Positions 1 through 6,949 of a DNA stretch of 9,828 nt are shown here, one piece after another. How positions within the stretch are numbered: position 1 is the stretch's first letter; every line of letters starts with the position of its first letter. Made by a program: the position numbers and the translations under genes. The notes beneath the pieces are model-generated. The model was not told the DNA's origin and searched no databases. It saw nothing but the letters and a program-made list of their open reading frames with translations. Source of the stretch: JAJKIP01 sp040509055 (GTDB lineage: Bacteria; Bacteroidota; Bacteroidia; Chitinophagales; Chitinophagaceae); the NCBI GenBank assembly GCA_040509055.1, contig JBEVLT010000409.1, positions 1 through 9,828 of the forward strand, in the 5' to 3' direction.

Positions 1-1601
1 CACAGAGCATTTACAGCTTTCGCGGCGCCACGATCGAGAACATCCTGCAGTTCCAGAAAGACTATGATAATGTAGCCGTGATAAAGCTGGAGCAGAACTA
101 TCGCAGCACCAAGAGCATCCTGCACGTAGCCAACGAGGTGATCCGCAACAACAAGAACCAGATTGAAAAAGTGCTCTTTACCGATAATTCGGAAGGAGAG
201 AAGATACGGCTGGTGCGCACCATGACGGACAACGAAGAGGGAAAGTTCGTGGCCGATACCATCCAGGAGCAAAAGCTGCGCAACCATTTTGCCAACCGCG
301 ATTTTGCCATCCTGTACCGCACCAATGCACAAAGCCGCGCCTTTGAAGAAGCCCTGCGCCGTATGGGCATTGCCTATACCATGTACGGCGGCGTCAGCTT
401 TTACCAGCGCAAGGAGATCAAAGACCTGGTAGCCTACCTGCGGCTGCTGGGAAACCCGCGGGACGAGGAGGCGCTGAAACGTATCATCAACTACCCGGTA
501 CGCGGCATCGGCAAGACTACCATCGACAAACTGGTGTTGCTGGCCAACGAGCAGAACGTATCCATGTGGGAGATCCTGGAGCGGGCAGAGCAATGCGGCT
601 TCCGCGCCGGCACGCTCACGGCCCTGCAGGATTTTGTGACCATGCTGAAAAGCTTTTCCAGCATGCTGGAAAAAAAGAATGCGTACGAGGTAGCCTTCCA
701 CGTAGGCAAGCAGACCAATCTCGTCAAAGAGCTGTTCAACGACAAAAGCACCGAAGGGCTGGCGCGCTACGAGAACATACAGGAGTTGCTCAACTCCATT
801 AAAGAATGGGTGGAGAGCCCGGACAATGAAGAAGGCGAAGTGGTGGATAAAACCCTCGGCGCCTACCTGCAGCAGATCACGCTGCATACCGATGCGGACG
901 AAAAAGACCCCAATGCCGACACGGTAAAGCTGATGACCATCCATGCGGCCAAGGGGCTGGAGTTTTCCGTGGTGTTTGCCGCCGGGCTGGAGGAAATGCT
1001 GTTTCCCAATGCCATGAGCATCAATACCCGGGAAGAACTGGAGGAGGAGCGCCGGCTGTTCTACGTGGTCATTACCCGCGCCAAAAAGAAATTGTGGATC
1101 ACCTATGCCAACTCCCGTTACCGGTTTGGCAACCTGGTGCAGAACGAGCCCAGCCGTTTCATCGACGAAATACCTGCTGACCACCTGGACCGCAGCTTTG
1201 CCGGTGGCGGTATGCGCAACCAGGGCAGCAACTGGTCGTCAGGCTCTGCTTTCGACCGGATGCGGGGCGGATTCGGCTCTTCTTCGCGCAACGATGTGCA
1301 GGATGCCGAGCGCCGCTATGGATCGCCACCCAGTAAAAAGCCATCGCCGGCCGCACCTTCTTACCTGGCGCCCAAGACTACGCTGCCCAAGGTGGTGGAG
1401 CATGTGCCGTCCGGCGATTTCAAACCCAGCGATATATCGACCCTGCAGGTAGGCCACAAGGTGGAACACCAGAAATTCGGCTTTGGCGAAGTGATGAAAA
1501 TGGAAGGCGCATCGCACAACCCCATCGCTACCGTGAAGTTTGAACACAACGGCGAAAAAAAGATCATGCTTAACTATGCGCGGCTGCGCATCATTCAATA
1601 A
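1..1601 (+). CDS. uvrD: UvrD/PcrA-type ATP-dependent DNA helicase, 5' end missing
   Basis: This is the C-terminal part of a superfamily 1A 3'-5' DNA helicase used in repair and replication restart. The frame is open from base 3, so the gene starts before the window; the GTG at 78 is an internal Val codon, not a start. Counting from base 3, about 532 residues are present. They open with QSIYSFRGA (motif III), then EQNYRS at 30-35 (motif IV), VKLMTIHAAKGLEF at 308-321 (motif V) and ERRLFYVVITRA at 349-360 (motif VI, whose Arg contacts ATP). After the helicase core comes a Gly/Ser/Pro-rich linker (about 1190-1400) and a small C-terminal domain with VGHKVEHQKFGFGEV, the Tudor-like tail typical of PcrA/UvrD. 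The missing part should hold the Walker A motif and domain 1A. The family is clear; choosing uvrD over pcrA is a naming convention. Confidence 0.95.
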   Translation, partial: QSIYSFRGATIENILQFQKDYDNVAVIKLEQNYRSTKSILHVANEVIRNNKNQIEKVLFTDNSEGEKIRLVRTMTDNEEGKFVADTIQEQKLRNHFANRDFAILYRTNAQSRAFEEALRRMGIAYTMYGGVSFYQRKEIKDLVAYLRLLGNPRDEEALKRIINYPVRGIGKTTIDKLVLLANEQNVSMWEILERAEQCGFRAGTLTALQDFVTMLKSFSSMLEKKNAYEVAFHVGKQTNLVKELFNDKSTEGLARYENIQELLNSIKEWVESPDNEEGEVVDKTLGAYLQQITLHTDADEKDPNADTVKLMTIHAAKGLEFSVVFAAGLEEMLFPNAMSINTREELEEERRLFYVVITRAKKKLWITYANSRYRFGNLVQNEPSRFIDEIPADHLDRSFAGGGMRNQGSNWSSGSAFDRMRGGFGSSSRNDVQDAERRYGSPPSKKPSPAAPSYLAPKTTLPKVVEHVPSGDFKPSDISTLQVGHKVEHQKFGFGEVMKMEGASHNPIATVKFEHNGEKKIMLNYARLRIIQ

Positions 1602-1610
1602 AAACATAGT

Positions 1611-2099
1611 ATGAAGAAATTTTTGCTGCTGGCCGCCCTGGCATGGACTGTTAACAGCTATGCCCAACCCACGCTCAAAGCCGCTATCAGCGATCTTGCC
1701 TTCATCGCCGGCAAATGGACGGTGCAGCACGAATGGGGCGATATGGAGGAGAACTGGAGTGCTCCGATGGGCGACAACATGATGGGCAGTTACCGGTGTG
1801 TAAACGATGGCAAAATCGTCTTCTATGAATTCATGGTCATCGAGCAGACAGACAGCGTACCCGTGATACGGCTGCGCCATTTCGGTCCCGGTAGCATCGG
1901 CTGGGAGGACAAGGACCATCCCAATGTGTACCCGCTGGTACAGCTGAGCAATGAACAGGCTACATTTGAACGGCCGGATAAAAAACTGCGTCTTATCTTC
2001 TGGCGCAAAGGGCCGGAGCAACTGACCGTCTTGCTGGAACAGGAAGGCAAGGATGGGAAATGGGAAAAAGATGCGTTTGATTACCGGCTGAAGGACTAA
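1611..2099 (+). CDS. small secreted DUF6265-like protein
   Basis: A 162-residue protein of unknown function. Residues 1-18 (MKKFLLLAALAWTVNSYA, then Q) form a Sec signal peptide with an AxA-like end (SYA|Q), so export to the periplasm or outer surface is expected. The mature part starts with a FIAGKWTV stretch and continues with EENWSAP, MMGSYR and FYEFMVIEQ. This is the pattern of the DUF6265 lipocalin-like beta-barrel proteins, which share a 'W..' opening strand and a central 'G..R....G....YEF' block; the match is from memory. It starts 9 bases after the helicase stop with no Shine-Dalgarno sequence, so it may be co-transcribed with that gene, although no shared function is evident. Its stop codon lies 3 bases from the stop of the convergent response regulator, leaving no room for a separate terminator. 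Confidence 0.8.
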   Translation: MKKFLLLAALAWTVNSYAQPTLKAAISDLAFIAGKWTVQHEWGDMEENWSAPMGDNMMGSYRCVNDGKIVFYEFMVIEQTDSVPVIRLRHFGPGSIGWEDKDHPNVYPLVQLSNEQATFERPDKKLRLIFWRKGPEQLTVLLEQEGKDGKWEKDAFDYRLKD

Positions 2100-2102
2100 G
2101 CG

Positions 2103-2822
2103 CTATTCCAGCACTTTCATGACCCCGTTGCGGTACAATTTGCCGATAGGGATTTCCGTTTTACCGATCTCCAGCAGCTCGTGCGTAAAGGATTTGATCT
2201 TGCGCAGCGACACGATATACGAACGGTGCACGCGTACAAACTCCTTCTCCGGCAGCATCGCTTCTACCGAGCTGATGGACTGCCGGGTGATGACCACGCC
2301 CTGCCGTGTCACGATCTTGATATAATCCTTCATGCTCTCGATATAGTCGATATCATCCAGCAGCACTTTCACCATTTTGCGGTCGGCCCGTACATATACG
2401 AACGGCGATTCTTTCTTTTCTTCCACCGGCGCCGGCCCGGCCACCGGCTTCAGGTTCACGGCTGTAAACACTTTGTTCACCGCTTTCAGGAACCGGTCGA
2501 ACCGGATGGGCTTGAGCAGGTAGTCCACCGCATCCAGTTCATACCCTTCCAGCGCATACCCGGAATAGGCTGTGGTGAAGATCACTTTGGGCGGGTTGGT
2601 CAGCGTACGCAGGAAGTCGGTGCCGGTGAGCTGCGGCATGCGGATATCGAGGAAGATCAGGTCCACCGCCTGGTGCTGCAAAAACCCGAATGCCTGGATG
2701 GCATTGCCACACTCCCCGGCTACCTGCAGCATGGGCACCTGCTCTATATAATGGCGAATGAGCTCCCGGGCCGGGGGCTCATCGTCTACGATCAGGCATT
2801 TTATGATCCCGTGTTCAGGCAT
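2103..2822 (-). CDS. LytTR-family two-component response regulator
   Basis: A 239-residue response regulator that would be phosphorylated by the adjacent kinase and then bind DNA. The receiver domain covers about residues 6-122: acidic pair D13-D14 in IVDDE, phospho-acceptor D59 in LIFLDIRMP, T83/T84 in IFTTAYS and K104 in YLLKPIRFDRF. A Pro/Glu linker (about 125-140) leads to a C-terminal LytTR DNA-binding domain (about 141-239) with YVRADRKMVKVLLDDIDYIES, the usual YIKI strand, and FVRVHRSYIV. Length and domain order are normal for the LytR/AlgR group. The ATG overlaps the last 8 bases of the kinase gene, which indicates translational coupling in a kinase-regulator operon. Target genes cannot be read from the sequence. 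Confidence 0.95.
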   Translation of the reverse strand: MPEHGIIKCLIVDDEPPARELIRHYIEQVPMLQVAGECGNAIQAFGFLQHQAVDLIFLDIRMPQLTGTDFLRTLTNPPKVIFTTAYSGYALEGYELDAVDYLLKPIRFDRFLKAVNKVFTAVNLKPVAGPAPVEEKKESPFVYVRADRKMVKVLLDDIDYIESMKDYIKIVTRQGVVITRQSISSVEAMLPEKEFVRVHRSYIVSLRKIKSFTHELLEIGKTEIPIGKLYRNGVMKVLE

Positions 2823-3975
2823 GTGCCGGTTCGTTTTGCAGCGCTCCTTTCCCTACCGTCTTTTCAATGGCCGGCTCCAGCTCTATCCACAGGTTGACGA
2901 TAAACACGTCTTCTTCCGCCGTGATGTTCAGTTCGTATTTTCCCTGGTACAGCAGGTCCAGCCGCTTCTTCACGTTGGCGATGCCGGTACCCGAATTCTT
3001 TTGTTCGTCTTTCTCCGCCACCGGCAGCTTGGCGTTGATCAGCGTCATCTTCATTTTATAACCATCTACCGTGATGGCCAGCCGTATCCAGGGCTGCTCC
3101 AGCAGCTGGCTGGTGCCATGTTTGAAGCTGTTTTCCACGAAGGGCAGCAGGATCAGCGGGGCGATGGCCAGGTTGCCGGGCCAGGCCGTGATCTCTTTGC
3201 TGATCTCCAGCCGGTCGTCGTAGCGGATCTGTTCCAGCGTCATGTATTCTTCCAGCATCTTCAGCTCACGGGACAGGGAGGTACGCGACCGGCTGCCCTC
3301 CTGCAGGATGTAGCGGAGTATATCCGAGAGACCCATCACCAGCGAGGCTGCCGTGGGCGATACGCTTTGGGTATGCGAATAAATATTGTTCAGCGTGTTG
3401 AACAGGAAATGCGGGTGCACCTGTGCCTGCAGCAGCCGTAGCTGGGCGGCAATGTTTTCCTTTTGCAGCTGCAGGTTGCGCTGTTCCTTGATATACCAGT
3501 ATTTCATCAGCTTGATGGCCGCGGCCAGTCCGCCAATGGTAATAGCACCCCTCAGCCCACCAAGAATACCGGAGAAAAAGGCAAGGTCGCGGGGCAGCGA
3601 ATAGGACATGTCTCCGCCTCCAAATATGCATTCCCGCACCGGGTTCAGCACGTACACACCGATTACGGATGAAATACAGCCGGTCAGGAAAAACAGCACC
3701 AACACCGCCAGCGCCGCTGAAAAATACCTGGCCCTGAAAATGAATTTCGGGATCACCAGGTACATAAGCGTATAGGCAAGAAATACATGCGGCACCAGGA
3801 AGAAGAGCGCATTTACCATGGATACCGGCAGGCGGTTATAATCCGGCAGCAGGTTCATACCGGCTGTGTAAGCATACAATACGCTTTGAAAAAGCCACCA
3901 GGCTATCCAGAACGCCAGGTGGCGCCGGACCCTGAATCTTTTTTCATCGGAAAATATAAACGGATACTGTTGCAT
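2815..3975 (-). CDS. LytS/YehU-type membrane sensor histidine kinase
   Basis: A 386-residue sensor kinase, partner of the overlapping LytTR regulator. The N-terminal half has about four hydrophobic segments (around residues 20-38, 52-76, 86-110 and 133-155), followed by a short coiled coil with KEQRNLQLQKENIAAQL. The PF06580 phosphotransfer motif is AQVHPHFLFNTLNNI, with the likely phosphorylated His at 189. The ATP-binding part shows LPFVENSFKHG (N282) and the glycine loop NSGTGIANVKKRL (328-340). The start chosen is the ATG at 3973-3975. The frame stays open upstream to 4161, but that extension would cross an intrinsic terminator and a palindrome and has no recognisable protein character, so I exclude it. 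No periplasmic ligand-binding domain is visible, so the signal is unknown. Confidence 0.92.
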   Translation of the reverse strand: MQQYPFIFSDEKRFRVRRHLAFWIAWWLFQSVLYAYTAGMNLLPDYNRLPVSMVNALFFLVPHVFLAYTLMYLVIPKFIFRARYFSAALAVLVLFFLTGCISSVIGVYVLNPVRECIFGGGDMSYSLPRDLAFFSGILGGLRGAITIGGLAAAIKLMKYWYIKEQRNLQLQKENIAAQLRLLQAQVHPHFLFNTLNNIYSHTQSVSPTAASLVMGLSDILRYILQEGSRSRTSLSRELKMLEEYMTLEQIRYDDRLEISKEITAWPGNLAIAPLILLPFVENSFKHGTSQLLEQPWIRLAITVDGYKMKMTLINAKLPVAEKDEQKNSGTGIANVKKRLDLLYQGKYELNITAEEDVFIVNLWIELEPAIEKTVGKGALQNEPAHA

Positions 3976-4047
3976 CGGGTAAACTAAATTACAAATAGTC
4001 CATAGTACTTGCCGGTCTGCCGGCGGGTTTGTAGCCGGAAAGCCGTT

Positions 4048-4061
4048 TTTTGTCGACAAAA
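4048..4061. promoter_or_regulatory. 14-base perfect palindrome upstream of the kinase operon
   Basis: TTTTGTCGACAAAA is fully self-complementary. It lies 73-86 bases upstream of the kinase start, between that gene and the terminator of the preceding minus-strand gene, where an operator would be expected. A palindrome of this length is expected about once in 10 kb by chance, so this is only a candidate. Confidence 0.25.
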
Positions 4062-4073
4062 GTGGCCGGTCGC

Positions 4074-4104
4074 GAAAAAAACCTGCCGCCGCAGGGGCGG
4101 CAGG
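4074..4104 (-). terminator. intrinsic terminator of the 4142-4492 gene
   Basis: Read on the minus strand, a perfect 9-base stem (arms 4096-4104 and 4082-4090, CCTGCCGCC against GGCGGCAGG, 5-base loop) is followed directly by seven T (bases 4081-4075). It sits 38 bases past the stop of the small secreted protein gene. It separates that gene from the kinase operon and argues against the long N-terminal extension of the kinase. Confidence 0.85.
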
Positions 4105-4141
4105 GCCGGGATGCTCCCGGCATTGCTTAAGAGAAAAGCGA

Positions 4142-4492
4142 TCAGTGGTCAGCGCCTGCAAAGAACTTTTCGCCTTCCGGAAGGGGTTGCTTTTTTTCGC
4201 TGGCGGCTACGGCGGTTTCCAGCACCGACCGCAGGCGGAGCAGTGTTTTGCGCTTATGCAGCTTCAGTTTGCCGGTCACGCCTTCCCTGTACACCAGCTC
4301 GCCGGTATTGGCATAAAAATAAACGGTGCTTTGTTCCGGGTTTTTCAGGGTGCTTTCCACCACCCAGAAGCCTTTGTCCGATACCCATTTGGGGGAACAT
4401 GCGGGGGCGGCTTTTTCGTCCTGCGCCCGGCCGCTCAGGCTGACCAGCCCCAGCACCAGGGCCAGGGCCGCGGTTTTGAATTGTTGTTTCAT
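4142..4492 (-). CDS. small secreted protein of unknown function
   Basis: A 116-residue protein with a clear Sec signal peptide (MKQQFKTAALALVLGLVSLSGRAQ, cleavage expected after RA). The mature chain is about 92 residues. It carries a single Cys just after the signal peptide (PACSPKWVSDKGFWVVES), an aromatic strand STVYFYANTGELVYRE, and a basic stretch LKLHKRKTLLRLRSVLETAV. Small proteins of this build, with 'KWVSDKGFWVVES' and 'KRKTLLRL', recur in Chitinophaga-type genomes as far as I recall; no function is known to me. It has its own terminator and lies divergent from the RAYT gene. The Cys is not in a lipobox (no L-x-x-C at the cleavage site), so it is probably a soluble periplasmic protein rather than a lipoprotein. 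Confidence 0.8.
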   Translation of the reverse strand: MKQQFKTAALALVLGLVSLSGRAQDEKAAPACSPKWVSDKGFWVVESTLKNPEQSTVYFYANTGELVYREGVTGKLKLHKRKTLLRLRSVLETAVAASEKKQPLPEGEKFFAGADH

Positions 4493-4585
4493 AGCTACTT
4501 GTTGAGAAATGAAAAATGTTTATCCCCCTAAAACTACCCTGCGCAAACCCGGTAAATTTTGTTTGGAGATAAAGCCATCTCATTG

Positions 4586-4608
4586 GCCTGCAGATAGCCG
4601 GCAGGCAG
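4586..4608 (+). repeat. REP-like hairpin upstream of the RAYT gene
   Basis: Arms GCCTGC (4586-4591) and GCAGGC (4601-4606) enclose a 9-base loop, and the right arm runs on into CAGGCAG (4602-4608). It ends about 140 bases before the transposase start. The same layout, an inverted arm followed by CAGGCAG(G), recurs at 5575-5597, inside the 5668-5708 terminator and at 6950-6976. The rest of 4493-4748 shows no gene. Confidence 0.45.
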
Positions 4609-4734
4609 CGACAAGGGTCTTTTGCCGCAGGAAAAAGCCGTTCAGAGACGGAATGAGGGGTACGGCTGGCTGCCGGGCCTTCTCCTTTCTGCACATTTTA
4701 TCATAAACGGAACAGCATTTGCTTACGGTGGGGC

Positions 4735-4741
4735 AGGAAGG
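4735..4741 (+). promoter_or_regulatory. Shine-Dalgarno-like site deciding the RAYT start
   Basis: AGGAAGG lies 7 bases before the ATG at 4749. Most genes in this window lack such a site, so it is the main reason for choosing this ATG over the in-frame TTG at 4719 and GTG at 4728. Confidence 0.5.
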
Positions 4742-4748
4742 AACATGT

Positions 4749-5363
4749 ATGGGACGTGCAGATGATCATACCGCCAGAGAGACCCGCTTCATTACCCTGC
4801 AAACCGTGGATTGGGTAGACCTGTTTATCAGGCCGGTGTACAAACAGATGATCGTGCACAGTCTCAATCACTTCATCGAAAGCAAAGGACTGGTGGTCTA
4901 TGCCTGGTGCCTGATGACGCATCACCTTCACCTGCTGGCCAAAAGCGACAACAATAACTGTATTGCCGATCTGGAAAACGAATACCGCGCCTTCACGACG
5001 ACAAAGCTGCTGGAAGCCATCGACACAGAACCGGCCGTCCGGAAAGAATGGATGCTGAGCAGGTTTAAAAACTACAGTCTTTTTGGGTTTGGAAAAAAGC
5101 TACAGGTATGGGAGGGAAGCAATAGTTCGGCCTTTGTGAGCATGAAGCAACCCGAGCTGATCGGGCACATCGGTTATATCCATCAAAATCCGTTACGCGA
5201 TAAGATCGTGGATGCTCCCGCCGAATACCTCTACAGTTCCGCCCGGGATTATTCCGGCAGCCGGGGGCTGGTACAGGTGACCAAACTACCCGCCGCAGAG
5301 CAACAGCTGGCAGCGGGCGAATATATGCAGGCCGGTTTCCGGGTTCATTATATCCGCAACTGA
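4749..5363 (+). CDS. RAYT / TnpA_REP-type HUH Y1 transposase
   Basis: A 204-residue protein of the IS200-like 'REP-associated tyrosine transposase' group, single-strand DNA nucleases with one catalytic Tyr that are usually single-copy and immobile. The family block YAWCLMTHHLHLL (51-63) contains the metal-binding HUH motif, here H59-L60-H61; the usual residue before it is Asn (TNHVHL), here His. The second signature is GYIHQNPLRDKIV (142-154), with Y143 as probable nucleophile and the typical YIHxNP, followed by EYLYSSARDY (159-168). The length is normal and nothing is broken, so it is probably functional. No IS ends or target duplication frame it, which fits a resident RAYT rather than a mobile IS. 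The original 8-10 residues before RADD are uncertain because other in-frame starts exist. Confidence 0.88.
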   Translation: MGRADDHTARETRFITLQTVDWVDLFIRPVYKQMIVHSLNHFIESKGLVVYAWCLMTHHLHLLAKSDNNNCIADLENEYRAFTTTKLLEAIDTEPAVRKEWMLSRFKNYSLFGFGKKLQVWEGSNSSAFVSMKQPELIGHIGYIHQNPLRDKIVDAPAEYLYSSARDYSGSRGLVQVTKLPAAEQQLAAGEYMQAGFRVHYIRN

Positions 5364-5667
5364 TGACAGAAGAATGACAATAGTTATTACCACATCCTGT
5401 ACAGTTGAGCTGCTGATAATCATTACAATTCCTTGCTGCAAGAACTTGTTCATTTATCCAAGCTATCAGCGCGATATGGCATGATATTTTCGATCATTGA
5501 TACAGTGAACGCGATCAGCATTCCATTGAACTGATACAGAGCCTGCTCCGACACAGTTATTATGTATCATGCGGGCCTGGCGCATAGTTCAGGCAGGTTA
5601 AGGCCCTGACATATACTGTTGTGGAAACAACAGGTTTTAATCCGTACTCTTTCTATCATATACACCA
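5364..5667 (+). other. gene-free, hairpin-rich stretch after the RAYT gene
   Basis: No credible coding frame is present and the base composition is more AT-rich than the flanks. Several inverted repeats occur: GCTGATA/TATCAGC (5412-5418 with 5464-5470), TGATACA/TGTATCA (5532-5538 with 5563-5569), GGGCCT/AGGCCC (5573-5578 with 5601-5606), and a tight hairpin CTGTTGT-GGAA-ACAACAG at 5616-5633. The words TGATACAG and TGAAC each occur twice in swapped order (5498-5510 and 5527-5539). The stretch runs into the terminator at 5668-5708, so it may be the RAYT 3' UTR or a small RNA. No convincing internal promoter was found. Confidence 0.35.
5575..5597 (+). repeat. REP-like hairpin downstream of the RAYT gene
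   Basis: Arms GCCTG (5575-5579) and CAGGC (5590-5594) enclose a 10-base loop and continue into CAGGCAGG (5590-5597). Orientation and spacing match the copy at 4586-4608, so the two bracket the transposase gene. A competing outer pairing GGGCCT/AGGCCC overlaps it. Confidence 0.4.
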
Positions 5668-5708
5668 ACACCCATCTGTCCTGACAGGCAGGTGGGTGTC
5701 TTTTTTTT
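5668..5708 (+). terminator. strong intrinsic terminator
   Basis: An 11-base stem (5668-5678 with 5689-5699: ACACCCA/TGGGTGT, one T-G wobble, then CTG/CAG) with a 10-base loop is followed by C and eight T (5701-5708). It is oriented for plus-strand transcripts coming from the RAYT gene or from the stretch between, and it insulates the lysozyme gene. The loop and right arm contain CAGGCAGG (5685-5692), the word shared with the REP-like hairpins. Confidence 0.85.
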
Positions 5709-5774
5709 AAGACCTGCCGGATGTGCCGGACGCCTGCTTAACGTATTTACTTTCTTTCTTTTCGAATTAACAGT

Positions 5775-5802
5775 TTTGCAAACGGGCGGCTCTATATTTT
5801 TG
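5775..5802 (+). promoter_or_regulatory. Bacteroidota-type promoter of the GH25 gene
   Basis: TATTTTTG at 5795-5802 matches the Bacteroidota -7 consensus TAnnTTTG exactly. TTTG at 5775-5778 serves as the -33 element, although the 16-base spacer is shorter than the usual 19 or so. It lies just past the terminator and ends 18 bases before the ATG at 5821, giving a leader of roughly 12 bases. Confidence 0.5.
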
Positions 5803-5820
5803 CCTAAACATAGCCCCTTC

Positions 5821-6594
5821 ATGCCCTCCCGCCGCCGGAAAAACAAGTTGACCCGATGGATACTCAGCCTGGTGATTGCCGCACTGGCCGTTGCCGGCGC
5901 TTATATCGGTTATCGCTGGGCGGCTTATAAAAAGGCTAAGTCCACGCATTACCGCGAGTTCGGCATTACCATTCCCGATGAATACAGCATCCATGGCATC
6001 GATGTATCCCGCTACCAGCACCTCATTGCCTGGGAAGAGGTGAAGAAGATGCAGGTGGACCGGATCCGGCTGAGTTTTGCTTTTATCAAGGCCACGGAGG
6101 GCATCGGCAATACCGATCCGCAGTTTCACCGCAACTGGAAAAAAGCGCAGAGCAGCGGTATCATCCGCGGCGCCTACCATTTTTTTATTGCTACCAGGGA
6201 CGGCAAGGCGCAGGCCGAGCAGTTTATCCGGAAAGTAGAGCTGGAGACCGGCGATCTGCCGCCGGTGCTGGACGTAGAGCAGCGTTATGGCGCCACGAAA
6301 GCGCAGCTGCAGCGGGAGGTAAAGAAATGGCTGGAAACGGTGGAGCAGTATTATGGTATCACCCCGGTCATTTATACCAACGTTGATTTTTACAACCAAT
6401 ATCTCGGCAACGCCTTTGATAAATACCCGCTGTGGATCGCGCATTACTATGAGCCGCAGCGGCCGCGTATCGGCCGGGACTGGCTGTTCTGGCAGCACAG
6501 TGACCAAGGCAATGTAAACGGCATTACGGCTAAAGTGGACTTCAACGTATTCAATGGCGATTCGCTGGACTTCAGGGGACTGCTGGTACCCTAA
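5821..6594 (+). CDS. membrane-anchored GH25 lysozyme (muramidase)
   Basis: A 257-residue glycoside hydrolase family 25 protein that would cleave the MurNAc-GlcNAc bond of peptidoglycan. A basic N-terminus (PSRRRKNKL) and one hydrophobic segment (about 13-32) without a clear cleavage site suggest an N-in membrane anchor with the enzyme in the periplasm. The GH25 barrel runs from about 57 to the end: GIDVSRYQ (D61), FAFIKATEG (85-93), GAYHFF (117-122), PPVLDVEQ with the catalytic pair D151 and E153, PVIYTN (182-187), LWIAHYY, FWQHSD (223-228) and KVDFNVFNG (D240). All catalytic acids are present. The frame is open back to 5692, but that extension runs through the terminator and promoter, so the ATG at 5821 is the start. 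Likely role is cell-wall turnover; an effector or predation role cannot be excluded, but no secretion-system gene lies nearby. Confidence 0.92.
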   Translation: MPSRRRKNKLTRWILSLVIAALAVAGAYIGYRWAAYKKAKSTHYREFGITIPDEYSIHGIDVSRYQHLIAWEEVKKMQVDRIRLSFAFIKATEGIGNTDPQFHRNWKKAQSSGIIRGAYHFFIATRDGKAQAEQFIRKVELETGDLPPVLDVEQRYGATKAQLQREVKKWLETVEQYYGITPVIYTNVDFYNQYLGNAFDKYPLWIAHYYEPQRPRIGRDWLFWQHSDQGNVNGITAKVDFNVFNGDSLDFRGLLVP

Positions 6595-6595
6595 G

Positions 6596-6632
6596 CAGGG
6601 AGGCGCCGATACAAAAGCCGCCGTGATCCCTG
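6596..6632 (+). other. inverted repeat after the GH25 stop
   Basis: CAGGGA (6596-6601) pairs with TCCCTG (6627-6632), and inside it GGCG (6602-6605) pairs with CGCC (6619-6622) after a 4-base bulge. It begins 2 bases past the stop. No T-run follows, so it is at best an unconventional terminator or an mRNA-stabilising 3' hairpin. Confidence 0.3.
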
Positions 6633-6681
6633 TTAGCCAACTCCTGTAAAAAAACCTACCTTGTTGCTTCAACCACCAGGT

Positions 6682-6912
6682 ATGGAGCACGAACAAGGCA
6701 TGGGCCCCGATGTGAGGCGGTTTTTTCAAAAAATCATTTCCACGCTTACGTATGGGCTGCTCTGGATGATGACAGCCGCCACCGCCGGTCTTTACTTCAG
6801 GCTGGCCCTGCCGGGCGAGCGGCCGCTGTATGCCATCATCCTGTATTACGTGCTGGCGCTTGCCGCTTTAATGCTGCTGTTGCGCTATTATTATCATACC
6901 TGGAAAAAGTAA
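6682..6912 (+). CDS. small membrane protein, two helices
   Basis: A 76-residue protein I cannot assign. After a polar start (MEHEQGMGPDVRRFFQKI) it has two hydrophobic segments, about residues 20-37 (LTYGLLWMMTAATAGLYF) and 49-68 (LYAIILYYVLALAALMLLL), separated by a short loop LALPGERP and ending in the basic tail YYYHTWKK. The build suggests an N-in, C-in helical hairpin in the inner membrane. I chose the ATG at 6682; a TTG seven codons upstream is possible but gives an uncharacteristic LLQPPG start. It lies 87 bases after the lysozyme gene, too far for tight coupling. Homologues of similar size occur in Chitinophaga-type genomes as I recall, without known function. Confidence 0.65.
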   Translation: MEHEQGMGPDVRRFFQKIISTLTYGLLWMMTAATAGLYFRLALPGERPLYAIILYYVLALAALMLLLRYYYHTWKK

Positions 6913-6949
6913 CTTCCCGTCTTTTTTATCGTTTTACGGTATAAATATG

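Noticed and set aside
78..80. GTG at 78 as the start of the helicase
   Set aside because: The frame upstream still encodes helicase motif III (QSIYSFRGA from base 3), so the gene begins outside the window.
1239..2021. 260-residue minus-strand frame across the helicase tail and the DUF6265-like gene
   Set aside because: Antisense to two genes with clear domains or a signal peptide; His- and Arg-rich translation typical of a shadow frame.
2181..3441. Long plus-strand frames (2181-2897 and 2758-3441) over the two-component genes
   Set aside because: Shadows of the response regulator and kinase, which carry all expected motifs on the minus strand.
4009..4694. Frames at 4009-4443 (+) and 4254-4694 (-)
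   Set aside because: They overlap the small secreted protein gene, which has a proper signal peptide and its own terminator; the alternatives are Arg/Pro-rich and lack domain features.
5692..5820. Extended N-terminus of the GH25 protein
   Set aside because: This part encodes the T-run of a terminator and the promoter; the ATG at 5821 gives a normal membrane anchor.
5767..6729. 320-residue minus-strand frame, longer than the lysozyme gene itself
   Set aside because: It is the antisense shadow of the GH25 gene, whose catalytic motifs are intact on the plus strand; the antisense protein has no family character.
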